A stretch of 64,000 nt of DNA from Vibrio sp. SS-MA-C1-2 (GCF_021513135.1 NZ_CP090982.1:154491-218490), one strand, 5' to 3'. Numbered from the stretch's first letter, positions 35,299 to 43,760 are shown. A program made the numbers and translations. Notes: generated from the letters alone by a model not told the origin.

Positions 35299-35582
35299 TT
35301 AAACTCTATTTGATGTATTTTTATAAGCTTTAGATTTATCTCTTTTTCCTACAGCCACGACAAAAATAACGACTCGTTCATCTTGAACTTGATAGATTAA
35401 CCTATGGCCAGATTTTCTTAGTTTAATTTTATAACATGATGGCAATTCACGAAGTTTATTAGCTTCAATTTTAGGTGAAATTAAAACCTTCGATAACTTT
35501 TTTTGAACTGCTTCTTAACTTCAGAATCTAGCTTCCCCCATTCTTTTAAAGCTCTATTATCAAACTCTAACTCATAGGTCAT
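35299..35582 (-). pseudogene. relE: RelE/ParE-superfamily toxin with a one-base frameshift
   Basis: The reading frame starts MTYELEFDNRALKEWGKLDS and continues to KKQFKK; after an A7 run (35498-35504) the RelE sequence goes on in the -1 frame as LSKVLISPKIEANKLRELPS, ending with YKIKLRKSGHRLIYQVQDER, VVIFVVAVGKRDKSKAY and a stop at 35299. Adding one A gives a normal ~94-residue RelE ribosome-dependent mRNA endonuclease with its key basic and tyrosine-containing C-terminal strand. The ATG overlaps the antitoxin stop by 11 nt, as usual for relBE. Possible explanations are toxin inactivation, -1 slippage at A7, or homopolymer error. Confidence 0.75.
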
Positions 35583-35811
35583 CTAAAGAAACCTTTACTG
35601 GCTTGGGTGACTGTAATCGTTTATTAACTAGATCAATTAAATCTGCATCTTCATCAGTAACTAGTAATGTTTTAAAAGGAAGTCGTTTATTTGTTGCAAC
35701 ATATTCTAACGTTTGTCGTAAAAGTTCTGACGGTGATACACCAAGTTCTTCTAAAGCCTTAAATGATTCAGCTTTGAGATCATCATCAACACGCACATTA
35801 ACTGTAGCCAT
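35572..35811 (-). CDS. relB: RelB/DinJ-family antitoxin
   Basis: 79 residues from the ATG at 35811 (MATVNVRVDDDLKAESFKAL), preceded by a good ribosome site (GGTGGGT region); the upstream extension to 35874 is not needed. The N-terminal ribbon-helix-helix (VNVRVDDDLKAESFKALEEL, SPSELLRQTLEYVA) dimerises and binds the operon promoter. The C-terminal tail binds and blocks the toxin. Complete and probably functional, whatever the state of the toxin. Confidence 0.85.
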   Translation of the reverse strand: MATVNVRVDDDLKAESFKALEELGVSPSELLRQTLEYVATNKRLPFKTLLVTDEDADLIDLVNKRLQSPKPVKVSLDDL

Positions 35812-35938
35812 ATAACCCACCTGTATATACATATGTAATGACACTATCGTAGCATTATATATAAAAGGTCGCAATGATCGACCTTTCTCAATTCGTATAA
35901 TGAGTGCTATGCAAAATTTAGATAGGATTTCTTGTGTT

Positions 35939-35968
35939 GTAACTCATTTTTGGACAAAAGTGTGTTAG
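35939..35968. repeat. 30-bp boundary element 8
   Basis: GTAACTCA, core TTTTTGGACAAAA, GTGTGTTAG. The rightmost clear copy; beyond it lies the glycosyltransferase cluster. Confidence 0.65.
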
Positions 35969-36077
35969 GTATCCAATATATTAAGGGTCAATCAAAATGT
36001 AAGGATATTCTGAGTTATGGACGAATCTACTCGTCCACGACATCATTAAGCAAAAAGTTAGTAATTTAGTTTTTAAC

Positions 36078-37661
36078 TTAATCACTTTCCTTTAGATAAT
36101 CATATAATGTTGAAGCCTTAATTAAGGCTTGATAGCGATTACGAAACGTATGAATGAATATAGCCTTATTTTCTATTTTTTCTTTATGTTTAACTGTATA
36201 AACAATTACTGCATCAGGGTGTTCTGCTAGCCACGTCATTGTGTCTTGTCCCTTAATTAACGTTAAAGGGTGAGTTAATCTACCATTAAACTGATAGGTA
36301 TCAGGATAGTCTCCCAAATACGCTACCTCCGTTCCTTTATCTTGTTCAGCTTTAACAGCCATTGACATTGGCTTAGTATCATAAGCGCTGTATAACATTG
36401 GGCTTGTGGTAGCTAAGGTTGCCATGATTGATAAAGGTAAGGATAGAAAGAGTATGGATAAGTAATATTTTCCAAGTTTCTCACCTTTATACAGTAACCA
36501 ACAGAATATCAAAGGGACAATAAACAAAATTTCATAAACATGGACATCACTAACCGTTGTAAATACATAATGAACCCAAAATCGGCTAGATAGCATTGCT
36601 ATAGATAAACTTAGCAATAAGGCAATTAGCCCATACTCTCTAACAAATTTATATTGTAGATTTAATTTTGAAGAGATATAGATGGCTAACATTGGAAACG
36701 TTGGAAATAGGTAGTGTATCTGTTTTCCACTCACTAAACTGAAAAGAACAAATGTTGAGGCGAAACCGATGAGCGTATAACGATCACCTAATGATATTAA
36801 TCGCCAAGTATTTCTTTGCCAAAATCCCCGTAAAACAATCCAAGGTAGAGTTAATACAGGTAAAACTTGAAGATACCAGTAGATTGGACGAGCATGTGCA
36901 AAAGAATGAACCATTCTTCCTGCTGTTTGCCCCCAAAGTAATTCATTTCGATACTCTGCACCTCCCACAATCACGGCTGGTACTACCCAAAGCAATAGGA
37001 TAACTACCGCAAGACCAATTGAGATAAATCCTTTTTTAAACCATGTTTTATTGTTTATCATTTCAGTATGAGACCAAAATGGATAGGTTAAAAATAAAGG
37101 AAGTGTATAAATAAAGACAGCAGGGCCTTTAGTTAATAGCCCTATACCTAGCGCAATACCGGAAATATAAACATATTTTGATTTATACGTTAATGCAAAT
37201 TGATAGCTAGATAATAGATAACTTAGCACTGCCACAGTTAATAGTAAATCAAACATTGTCAGTGAACTATAAAGTAACCAGCCAGAAAAACCGAGTAGAA
37301 GTAATGGACTATATGATACCCCATCATTCTTTGGGTATACTTTTTTTGCTAAATGATAAATTAACACGAAATTGATTAGTGATAAAAAAGGAACAATAAG
37401 TCGTGTTGCTAACTCTGAAACACCAAAAATCCCCCATGTGATATTAATTAACCAAAACATCATTGGGGGTTTGTGTGCATATGTTGCGCCATTAATATGT
37501 GGGACTAACCAATTATTATTCATCCACATTTCCCAAGCGACAGATACATAACGAGTTTCATCAATTGGTAGTAGGGGGCGAATAGAAATACCAATAAATA
37601 TTATGACTAGCGCGAAGAATAGCGTCACTATAAGGGGCTTTCGATGTTGAATTTGATTCAA
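36078..37661 (-). CDS. ArnT-like (GT83) lipid-linked glycosyltransferase
   Basis: 527 residues, about 11-12 membrane helices. The periplasmic catalytic loop after helix 1 carries LLPIDETRYVSVAWEM; the D-E pair and the following AHKPPMMFWL motif are the ArnT/PMT-fold active-site features. ArnT moves a sugar from undecaprenyl phosphate to lipid A. Here the sugar and acceptor are unknown. It heads the 3' end of a leftward cluster with a TVP38-type protein, a polyisoprenyl-phosphate glycosyltransferase and a cytochrome b561-like protein. The set resembles clusters that make and attach one membrane-linked sugar. An effect on cationic peptide sensitivity is possible but not shown. Confidence 0.8.
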   Translation of the reverse strand: MNQIQHRKPLIVTLFFALVIIFIGISIRPLLPIDETRYVSVAWEMWMNNNWLVPHINGATYAHKPPMMFWLINITWGIFGVSELATRLIVPFLSLINFVLIYHLAKKVYPKNDGVSYSPLLLLGFSGWLLYSSLTMFDLLLTVAVLSYLLSSYQFALTYKSKYVYISGIALGIGLLTKGPAVFIYTLPLFLTYPFWSHTEMINNKTWFKKGFISIGLAVVILLLWVVPAVIVGGAEYRNELLWGQTAGRMVHSFAHARPIYWYLQVLPVLTLPWIVLRGFWQRNTWRLISLGDRYTLIGFASTFVLFSLVSGKQIHYLFPTFPMLAIYISSKLNLQYKFVREYGLIALLLSLSIAMLSSRFWVHYVFTTVSDVHVYEILFIVPLIFCWLLYKGEKLGKYYLSILFLSLPLSIMATLATTSPMLYSAYDTKPMSMAVKAEQDKGTEVAYLGDYPDTYQFNGRLTHPLTLIKGQDTMTWLAEHPDAVIVYTVKHKEKIENKAIFIHTFRNRYQALIKASTLYDYLKESD

Positions 37662-37717
37662 TGTTCTTTACTCCAAAGAATTACTCATATTGATAAAGTA
37701 AACTATAGTTCGAATTG

Positions 37718-38377
37718 TTACTGATTATCCATCACTATCATCGATTTCACATGGTGCTTATAAAGATAAGCAGTGAGTACAAGACTAATAAAGAAAAGTC
37801 CAAGACTGATACTTAACTGTAAGTGATTCGTATCACTAACTCCCGTTCCAGCTAAACAAAATATGATAACTTGGGGGATATACCCAATAAAGCTGGCACT
37901 AATAAAAGAGAGAAAAGGAATACCTAAACTTCCAGCAAAAAGGTTTGTAGCCAAATTACTTCCAATGGGGAAAATTCGTAATATCAACACCTTGATAAAT
38001 GCTTTATCCCCTATAAACTGTTTGAACTTCTGTATTTTTTTTGACGAATGATGGCTGAAATATGACTGTAAAGAGAACGATGAAAAGCTATAGGTTAGTA
38101 CAGCCACAAGCATATAGATTGCCATTGTCAATAATACCCCTTCTCTCAAGCCATAAATAAAACCATAGGAAAACGCAATAATTTGCTTAGGCCCTCCAAC
38201 CCCGACTAATAGCATTGCAAATAAGAACAAGATAATATGACCTGTCGTACCATGACTACTTACATAATGATAAAGCCACTGGTTATTAAGCAAATGTTGT
38301 AAAAAGGCATTTTTTGATAAAAAATATAAACCAATGATAATTAGAAATATCATTATTGATTTTAACCATTTATTCAT
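37718..38377 (-). CDS. TVP38/TMEM64 (DedA-superfamily) membrane protein
   Basis: 219 residues with about six hydrophobic segments. The family core is present: FSYGFIYGLREGVLLTMAIY, then IFPIGSNLATNLFAGSLGIP with the conserved R/P region, and FIGYIPQVIIFCLAGTG. DedA/TVP38 proteins are linked to lipid flipping, including recycling of undecaprenyl phosphate, which fits its place between two polyprenyl-dependent glycosyltransferases. It begins 6 nt after the GT2 gene stop, so it is cotranscribed. Confidence 0.8.
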   Translation of the reverse strand: MNKWLKSIMIFLIIIGLYFLSKNAFLQHLLNNQWLYHYVSSHGTTGHIILFLFAMLLVGVGGPKQIIAFSYGFIYGLREGVLLTMAIYMLVAVLTYSFSSFSLQSYFSHHSSKKIQKFKQFIGDKAFIKVLILRIFPIGSNLATNLFAGSLGIPFLSFISASFIGYIPQVIIFCLAGTGVSDTNHLQLSISLGLFFISLVLTAYLYKHHVKSMIVMDNQ

Positions 38378-38383
38378 AACTAA

Positions 38384-39115
38384 TTATTCAACATGCTCAA
38401 TGGTATACGTAGGTTTCTTCGCTCTTTTAACTAGCCACATCACTCCGATAATATCAACAATTCCCACCCACACACGATTCCATGCTGTATAATTGGACGT
38501 CCCTTCCATTCTATCTCGATGATCAACTGGGAATATATTAATTTCCCCTCCTATACGCTTAATTAAGGCCGGAAGGAAACGATGCATATGGTCAAAGTAA
38601 GGCAGCGCTAAAAAGGTATCTCTAGGAAAGATTTTAAGACCACATCCAGAGTCGGGAACACCATCATTTAGCAAGCTTTGTCTAATTTTATTCGCAACTT
38701 TTGATTGAAATCGTATCCATTGAGTATCTTTACGTTTATTGCGATAACCTGCTATACAGTAATGATGATTGGTAATACATTCAGTTAATTCCAACATTTC
38801 TGGAATATCTGCTGGATTATTTTGGCCATCGGCATCCAATGTGACAATAACTGAACCCTTGGCATTTTTAACTGCAGAGTGAACAGCCGTACTTTGACCG
38901 CAACTATATTGATGTTTAATGATTTGAAGTGAGCAATTTAATGCTTTTGCAGTTGAAAGGGCTTCAGTGACTGTATTATCAGTACTTCCATCATCCGTAA
39001 TCACAATTTCAAAGTTAGTTGAAAGGTTAAGTGCTTGATGGATTTCTGTTATCAGTTGACCAATATTTCCTTGCTCATTCTTTGCAGGGATAACTACTGA
39101 AACTAATTCGGTCAT
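38384..39115 (-). CDS. GT2 polyisoprenyl-phosphate glycosyltransferase (DPM1-like)
   Basis: 243 residues, soluble or peripherally bound. It opens SVVIPAKNEQGNIGQLI and has the DDGSTDNT box (ITDDGSTDNTV), the DxD-like metal site VTLDADGQNNP, and the later GLKIFPRDTFLALPYFDHMH segment typical of dolichol/undecaprenyl-phosphate sugar transferases. It would load a sugar onto undecaprenyl phosphate on the cytoplasmic face for later use by the ArnT-like enzyme. First gene of the tight block GT2, TVP38, ArnT-like. Confidence 0.85.
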   Translation of the reverse strand: MTELVSVVIPAKNEQGNIGQLITEIHQALNLSTNFEIVITDDGSTDNTVTEALSTAKALNCSLQIIKHQYSCGQSTAVHSAVKNAKGSVIVTLDADGQNNPADIPEMLELTECITNHHYCIAGYRNKRKDTQWIRFQSKVANKIRQSLLNDGVPDSGCGLKIFPRDTFLALPYFDHMHRFLPALIKRIGGEINIFPVDHRDRMEGTSNYTAWNRVWVGIVDIIGVMWLVKRAKKPTYTIEHVE

Positions 39116-39219
39116 AATGTTCCTCTTTACCTTTTTGTAAAATAAGTACGTATTGACAATATAATGAAAATACTTTTAATGAATCTAATGGAATATGTTT
39201 ATTACTAAAAGACGTATAT

Positions 39220-39792
39220 TTATAGCATAGATGACTTTTTATACCTTCTTGTCTCTACGAGTATATGTAATACCCCCATCAGACCATGAGCATAGAAATA
39301 AGTTTCAATTAAGCCAACCGTAGTTTTATGAATAGTAAGAAAAAAAGATGCATCAAGCCCAGCTTTTATAGCAACAAACCAAGCAACACCGGTCAACAAG
39401 GATGATAGCAAAGCTAATAATCCGAAACCTTCAACTGTTGCAGCTAAACCACTTGGAGAAGGCTGGGGTAACTTGCATTGCTTGAGAATAAGTAAATCAA
39501 CTTTTAATTGATAAAAGTATTTGAATCCCCAAGGATAAAGATCTTTGCATGTTCGACGTTTGATGATAATAAAAACAAATAGCAAGCAAATAGGCAATAA
39601 AAGTATACCACTGTATATATGTATGAGACTTAATGTAGAGATATCTGCCCAAATAGCGTGATGATTTATATGCATTAATCCTGACGAAAGAATTTGGATT
39701 AAAACCCAAAGTACAGTTAATCCATGTAGTATTTGCTCAACTTTCGGAAGCGTTGAAAAAACACGTTTTATCGCTGAAATATACTGATTCAT
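39220..39792 (-). CDS. Cytochrome b561-like membrane protein
   Basis: 190 residues with four membrane helices. Histidines that could bind haem lie in HGLTVLWV, LIHIYSGILLLP, and HKTTVGL / YAHGLMGVLHIL, spaced as in bacterial di-haem b561 proteins. The central part (PSPSGLAATVEGFGLLALL) is shared with a broken copy at 62167. Role in the glycosyltransferase cluster is unclear; electron transfer or a structural role are both possible. The stop is 104 nt from the GT2 start, so it may be in the same leftward unit. Confidence 0.65.
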   Translation of the reverse strand: MNQYISAIKRVFSTLPKVEQILHGLTVLWVLIQILSSGLMHINHHAIWADISTLSLIHIYSGILLLPICLLFVFIIIKRRTCKDLYPWGFKYFYQLKVDLLILKQCKLPQPSPSGLAATVEGFGLLALLSSLLTGVAWFVAIKAGLDASFFLTIHKTTVGLIETYFYAHGLMGVLHILVETRRYKKSSML

Positions 39793-39944
39793 ATTAAACC
39801 TGAGGAAAAATTTCCGCCACTATACCAACTAAAAAAACAAACTCAGTTATTAATAATGAAAACTAATGTTGTTTATGACTTGTCATAAAGCTGTAATATA
39901 AGAATGGTAGTTGTAGTTAATAATGAATGAGGTTTAGAGGTTTT

Positions 39945-40031
39945 ATGAGTAAATACACTTATGTAGAAATAATTTTAGCTATATTGGGGTTGGCTTATTC
40001 TGCTTTATTTAGCAATTACTCATTGGGATAA
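39945..40031 (+). CDS. Possible 28-residue membrane peptide
   Basis: MSKYTYVEIILAILGLAYSA then LFSNYSLG, a single hydrophobic helix, with AGAGG 5 nt before the ATG. It is alone on the plus strand between leftward genes. Size and composition fit a small membrane regulator, but such frames also occur by chance. Confidence 0.35.
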   Translation: MSKYTYVEIILAILGLAYSALFSNYSLG

Positions 40032-40041
40032 ACTATTTTAG

Positions 40042-40512
40042 TTAAAGAAAACTGATATAGGCTATCACTAGCATTGACATACTGGTGATGTACTCAAACG
40101 TTGGATTACGTGCAATCAAAATAGGAAAACGGTAGCGAGTGGTTAGTGGCCAGAAGTAATTAACGCCAGCTTTGGTGCAACTGTCACCGATAAGATGCAT
40201 GACATAACCAAATGTGAGACTGTATGCCCAGTTCTCACCGATGATTTCAACGGTGGAATAGAGAAGCAACGCAGCTGCTAATAACGAGTGAAATGCGCCG
40301 CGATGACCGAGCAGATTTTGAATTGGAATAGAGAGGAAAGGAACAAGCCTACCAATGCGCGAAGTGCGACAATCTATGTCCGGCAATAATGCACCAACCA
40401 TAGCTAAAGTGATGCCTTCTGGAAGACTCATAAAAGAGAATAAAGGTAAGCCACTATTGTACGCTATCGCATAAGCGGCTCCCGTTGTTAGCTGGTGATT
40501 TATCGCATTCAT
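40042..40512 (-). CDS. YdjM-like (DUF457) membrane-bound metal-dependent hydrolase
   Basis: 156 residues with 4 membrane helices. Conserved polar motifs: NHQLTTGAAYA near the start, GALLPDIDCRTSRIG (D-x-D), GHRGAFHSLLAAA (H-R-G..H) and GYVMHLIGDSCTKAG (H...D). These are the metal-binding residues of the YdjM/LexA-regulated inner-membrane hydrolase family; the substrate is unknown. The 5' end overlaps the upstream gene by 59 nt. Last gene of the leftward backbone operon 42277-40042. Confidence 0.75.
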   Translation of the reverse strand: MNAINHQLTTGAAYAIAYNSGLPLFSFMSLPEGITLAMVGALLPDIDCRTSRIGRLVPFLSIPIQNLLGHRGAFHSLLAAALLLYSTVEIIGENWAYSLTFGYVMHLIGDSCTKAGVNYFWPLTTRYRFPILIARNPTFEYITSMSMLVIAYISFL

Positions 40513-40930
40513 TGACTAATTCTCCTATCAAGTTTAACTTCAAAGAAAGGTACACTGCATTGCCTTCAACAACAGGTAATCTAGTCGTTGAATTAACAAA
40601 TTTTCCCTCACGAAAAGGGTTATAGCTAAACTCAACACTTGCCTTAAAAGGCGGAGGCTCAGTTGCATTAACGGCTGTAATGATGCCGAGCACATAAGCA
40701 TGGACTGACCTATTGCCAGTATCTCGACAGCGCGAAAGTCCTGCTTTGGATACCTTAAACATGGGAGTCTCGCCATCTTGAACAAGAGAAACAGTTGAAA
40801 AGTGGCCGATCACTTTACCTTTATATATGCCAGTTGTTGCTACTACCGAGAAACTATTGTTGTTCAGGTTACGGTAGCATTTAACAGCTGAAAATAAAGG
40901 TATAAATCGACCACGATATCCCCCGATCAT
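40454..40930 (-). CDS. Hypothetical plasmid backbone protein
   Basis: 158 residues, no signal peptide, with paired cysteines C18, C68 and C142/C154. Beta-rich in the middle (KGKVIGHFSTVSLVQDGETP, PFKASVEFSYNPFREGK). Its ATG overlaps the stop of the lipoprotein gene (TAATG), so it is translationally coupled. No family recognised. Likely acts with the lipoprotein and M50-like protein of the same operon, in conjugation or envelope functions. Confidence 0.55.
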   Translation of the reverse strand: MIGGYRGRFIPLFSAVKCYRNLNNNSFSVVATTGIYKGKVIGHFSTVSLVQDGETPMFKVSKAGLSRCRDTGNRSVHAYVLGIITAVNATEPPPFKASVEFSYNPFREGKFVNSTTRLPVVEGNAVYLSLKLNLIGELVNECDKSPANNGSRLCDSVQ

Positions 40931-41520
40931 TACTCTTTGGCCGTGTTTTTATCGACGCGATCCATTAACTCAACATGAGCGTTGGCTGAATTTTGACGTA
41001 CATTGTGCAGCAACTCATTTGGATCGAACTCTTGATGACTACCATAAGCGAGTAGGTAAACACGGTATTGTGTCCCTTCACGTAAAATCTTGTAATCAAC
41101 AATGCGAAGGTGACCAAGATTCTCGTTGGAGAAGGCATTGATAGTGGTTTCACTGTCTTCTTGTGTTAAGTCGCCATCGGTAATATTTGATGTGGTGCTC
41201 GATACATAATCTTTGTTGAGCTTGGCAACTTCTGTTTTATACGCATTGGCAATGTTGCCTGTGGCTCTAGACCAGGCTTTATTCCGAGCTGAGTAAATAG
41301 ATGAACTTAATCCTGTGCCTGTACCATAAAAACCTTTTTCATTGCCTTCTGGTACTTGCATGTACCAAGTCGGAATTTCTGAGATGTTGTTATCAATTAA
41401 TTGTGCAACCTGCTCATTTTTCTTTTCTACCTGCTCATGGTGTGCTTCTTGAGCTGTTTTAGCAGAACAACCAACAAGGCTCGCAATGGCCGTCGCAATC
41501 ATAAAATGTTTAATCATCAT
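40930..41520 (-). CDS. LPP20-like lipoprotein
   Basis: 196 residues. Signal peptide with lipobox LVGC (Cys18). The mature part has the LPP20 domain pattern: IPTWYMQVPEGNEKGFYGTG, then repeated alanine-rich helix SARNKAWSRATGNIANAYKT and a later strand YRVYLLAYGS. Such lipoproteins localise to the outer membrane; exact role on the plasmid unknown. In the middle of the leftward operon starting at 42277. Asn at the +2 position is absent (Ser), consistent with outer-membrane sorting. Confidence 0.7.
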   Translation of the reverse strand: MMIKHFMIATAIASLVGCSAKTAQEAHHEQVEKKNEQVAQLIDNNISEIPTWYMQVPEGNEKGFYGTGTGLSSSIYSARNKAWSRATGNIANAYKTEVAKLNKDYVSSTTSNITDGDLTQEDSETTINAFSNENLGHLRIVDYKILREGTQYRVYLLAYGSHQEFDPNELLHNVRQNSANAHVELMDRVDKNTAKE

Positions 41521-41599
41521 AATACGTCCTAATTTGTCCGTTTCTGTCCTCTTATGGTGTACTTCTCACCATCATCCAAAAAAAATATTAGTATCTTTT

Positions 41600-42277
41600 T
41601 CAATTTTTGGTGATGAGCGCAATGAGCAAGATAGGCAGAGATAATACGGCTCCTAAGAACATGAATTGACTTGAAAAGAGCAATAGATGATTAAGGTTTA
41701 AAAATATCTGGCTGTAAGATATTGAAAATACAGTGATTATGATGGCGCCGATAATAACAAAATCAAATACGCCTCTTACTGCAATTTGGATATCTGCGAC
41801 ACTTGGCAACATGTATAGAGTAATTGAGGCGAGCATGTATAGACCCAAAAGAAAGAGTGTATCCACCTGACTCATCCAAAGATTAATTGCATAGTAATAT
41901 TCAGTGACCGAGTTGGCTTGATAAAGCACATCAATCAAAAGAGAGTACTCGGTGACTTGGCTCGCTGCATAAAGTAGTAAAATGCCGAAGGGGAGTGGTG
42001 CAATGGCAACCAAGATAGATTTAACACCAGAACCAAATCCTCGCGTGGGAACGAATTCGACGTAACCAAGCCGTGCATCGGTTGGTGTTGGCATCTGGAA
42101 TAGCTTAACTTGCACAACGGGAAACCCAACTAGTTTGCACGCTAAGTAATGTGCAAATTCATGGGTAGGTGCGCCAATACAGCCAGTCGTAAAATAGATA
42201 GCACTTCTGATTTTGCTGCGAGCTATGGCGAGTTGAATTAGTACAATGATTGCAACAGCAATGATAAATTGAGTCAT
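41600..42277 (-). CDS. M50-like zinc metalloprotease-fold membrane protein
   Basis: 225 residues with about five membrane helices. GAPTHEFAHYLACKLVG near residue 40 has HExxH, the zinc motif of site-2-type (M50) proteases; a later GLYMLASITLYMLPSVADIQ includes an Asp that may complete the site. It could cut membrane proteins or pilus-related substrates. First gene of a backbone operon, with the shared promoter motif 64 nt upstream and an AAGGAG ribosome site. Confidence 0.65.
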   Translation of the reverse strand: MTQFIIAVAIIVLIQLAIARSKIRSAIYFTTGCIGAPTHEFAHYLACKLVGFPVVQVKLFQMPTPTDARLGYVEFVPTRGFGSGVKSILVAIAPLPFGILLLYAASQVTEYSLLIDVLYQANSVTEYYYAINLWMSQVDTLFLLGLYMLASITLYMLPSVADIQIAVRGVFDFVIIGAIIITVFSISYSQIFLNLNHLLLFSSQFMFLGAVLSLPILLIALITKN

Positions 42278-42340
42278 TTTTATAACTCCTTCTGCTTACC
42301 TCTTACTTCCATTTTAAACGACTGTGGGGGAACATAAGGC

Positions 42341-42366
42341 TGCTAACAGGACTAGATCATTCGTTT
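42341..42366 (-). promoter_or_regulatory. Copy 4 of plasmid-wide promoter motif
   Basis: TGCTAACAGGACTAGATCAT; the TGCTAACAGGAC core is kept and the right part has diverged. It lies 64 nt upstream of the M50-like gene start, the same distance as in the other copies. Confidence 0.6.
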
Positions 42367-42374
42367 TTAAAAAA

Positions 42375-42513
42375 AATAGCGAAGTAAGTTCCTAACTCAC
42401 TTCGCTATTCAATAATCATCTTCCTAAGATGATTATTCCATCGCCCGATGAAATAGTGTATCGCCCAACACACTCTAATAAGTGCTACTTTGAACACTCA
42501 TTAGAGTGTGTTG
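42375..42513. repeat. Four successive inverted repeats
   Basis: Hairpin 1: AATAGCGAAGT / ACTTCGCTATT (42375-42409). Hairpin 2: AATAATCATCTT CCT AAGATGATTATT (42411-42437). Hairpin 3: CATCG CC CGATG (42439-42450). Hairpin 4: CAACACACTCTAAT / ATTAGAGTGTGTTG (42466-42513) with a 20-nt loop. All stems are perfect. Tandem perfect stems in non-coding plasmid DNA suggest an RNA, a terminator block, or a DNA site such as an origin of transfer. Confidence 0.7.
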
Positions 42514-42974
42514 AACAATACTCAGACAATGGTTTCAGGTTTAAAAAACCAATGTGGCAGTCAAGGACTGATCGTAGTTAATGAGAACGACACCCAACTA
42601 AGGCAAGATCAAAAAATGAAATGAATCATTAGAAGAAAAGCTTAGATTTTAGAAAACTGGTTGCTTGTGCATACATTCAATGTAGTAACAAAACTCGCAT
42701 TTGTCCACTATCATGCAGCATCTTATAGACTTGTTTATATGGTTGGATATACAGTGAAGTTTGCCTGTGCGAAAAAAAGCCCCAAGTCATGATTGAGGCT
42801 TATTCAAGGCACTTTCTTTTATCGTGCCGAGGGTAGTTGGCAAGAAAAAGTCGAGTACATCGGGCGACGGTAGTTGAGAAAACCTACTCAAAAAATAATA
42901 AAACTCCCACTTCCATATGGAAAGCTGTTGAGGTTTTAACGCCAGCTCATAACTCCGTCGAACCAGAACTAACC
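42514..42974. other. Gene-free stretch downstream of the dsb gene
   Basis: About 460 bp without an ORF. Two smaller hairpins, GCCCCAA / TTGAGGC near 42779-42801 and GGCAC / GTGCC near 42808-42828, could end transcription. No other feature seen. Confidence 0.4.
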
Positions 42975-43697
42975 TCAGTTTTTCATATAGCTGTTTATTA
43001 CTGGGCGTAACTCTGTAATTCCTGTCACGCCACCAAATTTCGTATCCTCAACAAACATGGTTGGTGTTCCTCGTAGGCCAAGCTCTGCAAATAAACGATT
43101 ATTTGCAGCAAGTTGATCTGCGATTTGTTTAGAGTTTGAAACATCGATGAGTTGTTGTGTATCAATGTCTAAAAGTTTAGCTAACTTGTAGGATTTTTCC
43201 AGTGATGGCGCACTCATGGACATAAGCTCTGTATGGAATGCAGGGTATTTTGTTGAATCAATTTGATTTACAGCCAAGGCGACTTTAGCCAATTTTTCTG
43301 ACTCTGGACCTAAAATAGAAACATCTTTGAAGACTACTCGAACATTAGGATAGTCCTGAATGATTGTTTTCATCGTTTTCATATTCGCTTTACATGCACC
43401 GCAGCGATAATCAAAAAATTCCACCAATGAGACTTCACCCAGTCGATTGTGAACCGGTGTGTTTTTACCGTGATACAACTCATCCTGCAAATGAGCAATC
43501 TTGGCAGCTTCTTGCTGTCGCTTTTGCTCATTGGCATAGATCTGAACGGTTTTAATTCCCTTCATCAAGATGGTTGGATCATTAGCTAACGCTTCATTTA
43601 GCATTTTATCAAATTGCTGTTGCGTCATTTCATGCGCAAATGATGTAGTTGATACCGTTAGTGTCGAAATTAGAAAAATAAGAGGTTTGAGCTGCAT
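42975..43697 (-). CDS. DsbA/ScsC-like periplasmic thiol-disulfide oxidoreductase
   Basis: 240 residues with a signal peptide (LKPLIFLISTLTVSTTSFA). Residues ~25-85 form a helical dimerisation-like stalk, then a thioredoxin fold with inserted helices: active site FFDYRCGACKANM (CGAC) and the cis-proline loop LRGTPTMFVED. This layout is that of ScsC/Com1-type DsbA relatives. Conjugative plasmids of the F type often carry a Dsb protein to fold cysteine-rich transfer proteins (TraN, TraU); here it may help the cysteine-bearing secreted proteins. Single-gene unit with its own motif copy 64 nt upstream. Confidence 0.85.
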   Translation of the reverse strand: MQLKPLIFLISTLTVSTTSFAHEMTQQQFDKMLNEALANDPTILMKGIKTVQIYANEQKRQQEAAKIAHLQDELYHGKNTPVHNRLGEVSLVEFFDYRCGACKANMKTMKTIIQDYPNVRVVFKDVSILGPESEKLAKVALAVNQIDSTKYPAFHTELMSMSAPSLEKSYKLAKLLDIDTQQLIDVSNSKQIADQLAANNRLFAELGLRGTPTMFVEDTKFGGVTGITELRPVINSYMKN

Positions 43698-43760
43698 GGC
43701 GGTCTATCCTTAATTTAAGTGGTTTACTTAATTTTAGATAGGCTGAAGATGCCAAACCTG

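Noticed and set aside
19614..35968. Integron cassette array with attC sites, or pdif sites
   Set aside because: Right arms such as GTGTTAGAC partly fit the attC core rule GTTRRRY, but most copies are only 30 bp, several do not fit, and no integrase is present. The sequence is not XerC/XerD dif-like. Kept as an unassigned boundary element.
42375..42974. Firm origin of transfer call
   Set aside because: Inverted repeats are suggestive, but no nic-site consensus or adjacent relaxase gene is seen in this window.
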